Assembly: GCA_015232955.1 (NCBI GenBank)
Contig: JADFYS010000125.1
Coordinates: 1 to 6,100, forward strand
Length of the DNA stretch: 6,100 nucleotides
Reading direction: 5' to 3'
DNA from: Gammaproteobacteria bacterium
GTDB lineage: Bacteria; Pseudomonadota; Gammaproteobacteria; Thiohalomonadales; Thiohalomonadaceae
A model generated the notes under the pieces. That model was not told the DNA's origin. It made no database searches and saw only the letters and a list, made by a program, of their open reading frames with translations. Below are positions 5,855-6,100 of this stretch, piece after piece. Made by a program: the position numbers and the translations under genes. Position 1 is the first letter of the stretch; each line of letters begins with the position of its first letter.

Positions 5855-6100
5855 GTTATCGATTACCAGCACCGCATCCATCTCTACGGCTACCCCTTTT
5901 GGGAGTTCAGCAACACCGATGGCGGCTCGGGCTGGATAGGGTTCAGAGAAGTACTCGGCCATAATGCTATTGACCAGCGGAAAATTATTGAGATCGGTGA
6001 GAAAGACATTGAGTTTAACGATGTCGGCCAAGGCACCGTCCGCAGCGGCGACAACAGCGCCAATATTATCGAATACCTGGCGAATCTCGGCATCGATCCC
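5852..6100 (-). CDS. ridA: RidA/YjgF-family 2-iminobutanoate/2-iminopropanoate deaminase, C-terminal part
   Basis: This is the last 82 codons of a gene that continues beyond the right edge; its start is not in the window. RidA is a small trimeric cytosolic enzyme that hydrolyses reactive enamine/imine intermediates made by PLP enzymes such as threonine dehydratase. Visible family features are ADIVKLNVFLTDLNNFPLVN and the C-terminal signature PARAAIGVAELPKGVAVEM, which fits the YjgF family pattern throughout. Its Arg58 (numbered from the fragment start) corresponds to the substrate-binding Arg105 of E. coli RidA. The gene converges on the cytochrome c4 gene. The call to RidA itself rather than another YjgF-family subgroup is likely but not certain from the C-terminus alone. 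The other - strand reading frame over 5890-6093 is a shadow of this gene. Confidence 0.92.
   Translation of the reverse strand, partial: GIDAEIRQVFDNIGAVVAAADGALADIVKLNVFLTDLNNFPLVNSIMAEYFSEPYPARAAIGVAELPKGVAVEMDAVLVIDN

Noticed and set aside
5890..6093. 67-codon - strand frame near the right edge
   Set aside because: It is out of frame with the RidA coding sequence on the same strand, which matches the family signature to its stop codon at 5852-5854.

Overview
The window reads as a chromosomal segment of a gammaproteobacterium. AmpD, PepN and RidA all follow their Escherichia coli counterparts closely in the stretches I can recall, and a periplasmic dihaem cytochrome c4 fits a respiring, possibly sulfur-oxidising lineage. 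The exact taxon is inference. All complete genes are on the + strand. One partial gene enters from the right edge on the - strand. I see no mobile element, CRISPR array, tRNA or rRNA.

Positions 1-113 are the tail of whatever lies upstream plus a strong Shine-Dalgarno. Positions 114-4924 hold five tightly packed genes that look like one transcription unit: an atypical PII-like protein, a two-CBS-domain protein (ATGA overlap), AmpD (overlapping or nearly touching), aminopeptidase N (ATGA overlap), and a secreted predicted outer-membrane beta-barrel (5-nt gap). The first pair is a likely small-ligand sensing module. AmpD cleaves peptide stems from recycled muropeptides in the cytoplasm and PepN trims peptides to amino acids, so the middle of the run is about recovering amino acids and wall material. 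Whether the PII/CBS pair has any functional tie to that recycling is not shown by the sequence.

Positions 4925-5102 are a leader with a good sigma70-type promoter and small inverted repeats ahead of the cytochrome c4 gene (5103-5705), which ends in a textbook intrinsic terminator (5731-5758). Positions 5759-5851 are a small noncoding patch with a 9-G run, a direct repeat, an inverted repeat and a perfect 10-bp palindrome. From the right edge back to 5852, on the - strand, is the C-terminal 82 residues of a RidA/YjgF-family enamine/imine deaminase, convergent with the cytochrome gene.

Most of the window is ordinary housekeeping sequence. The parts that deserve a second look are the PII-like/CBS pair, the uncharacterised barrel protein, the near-identical start regions of pepN and the barrel gene, and the repeat-rich patch before ridA. 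I do not claim a demonstrated new system.
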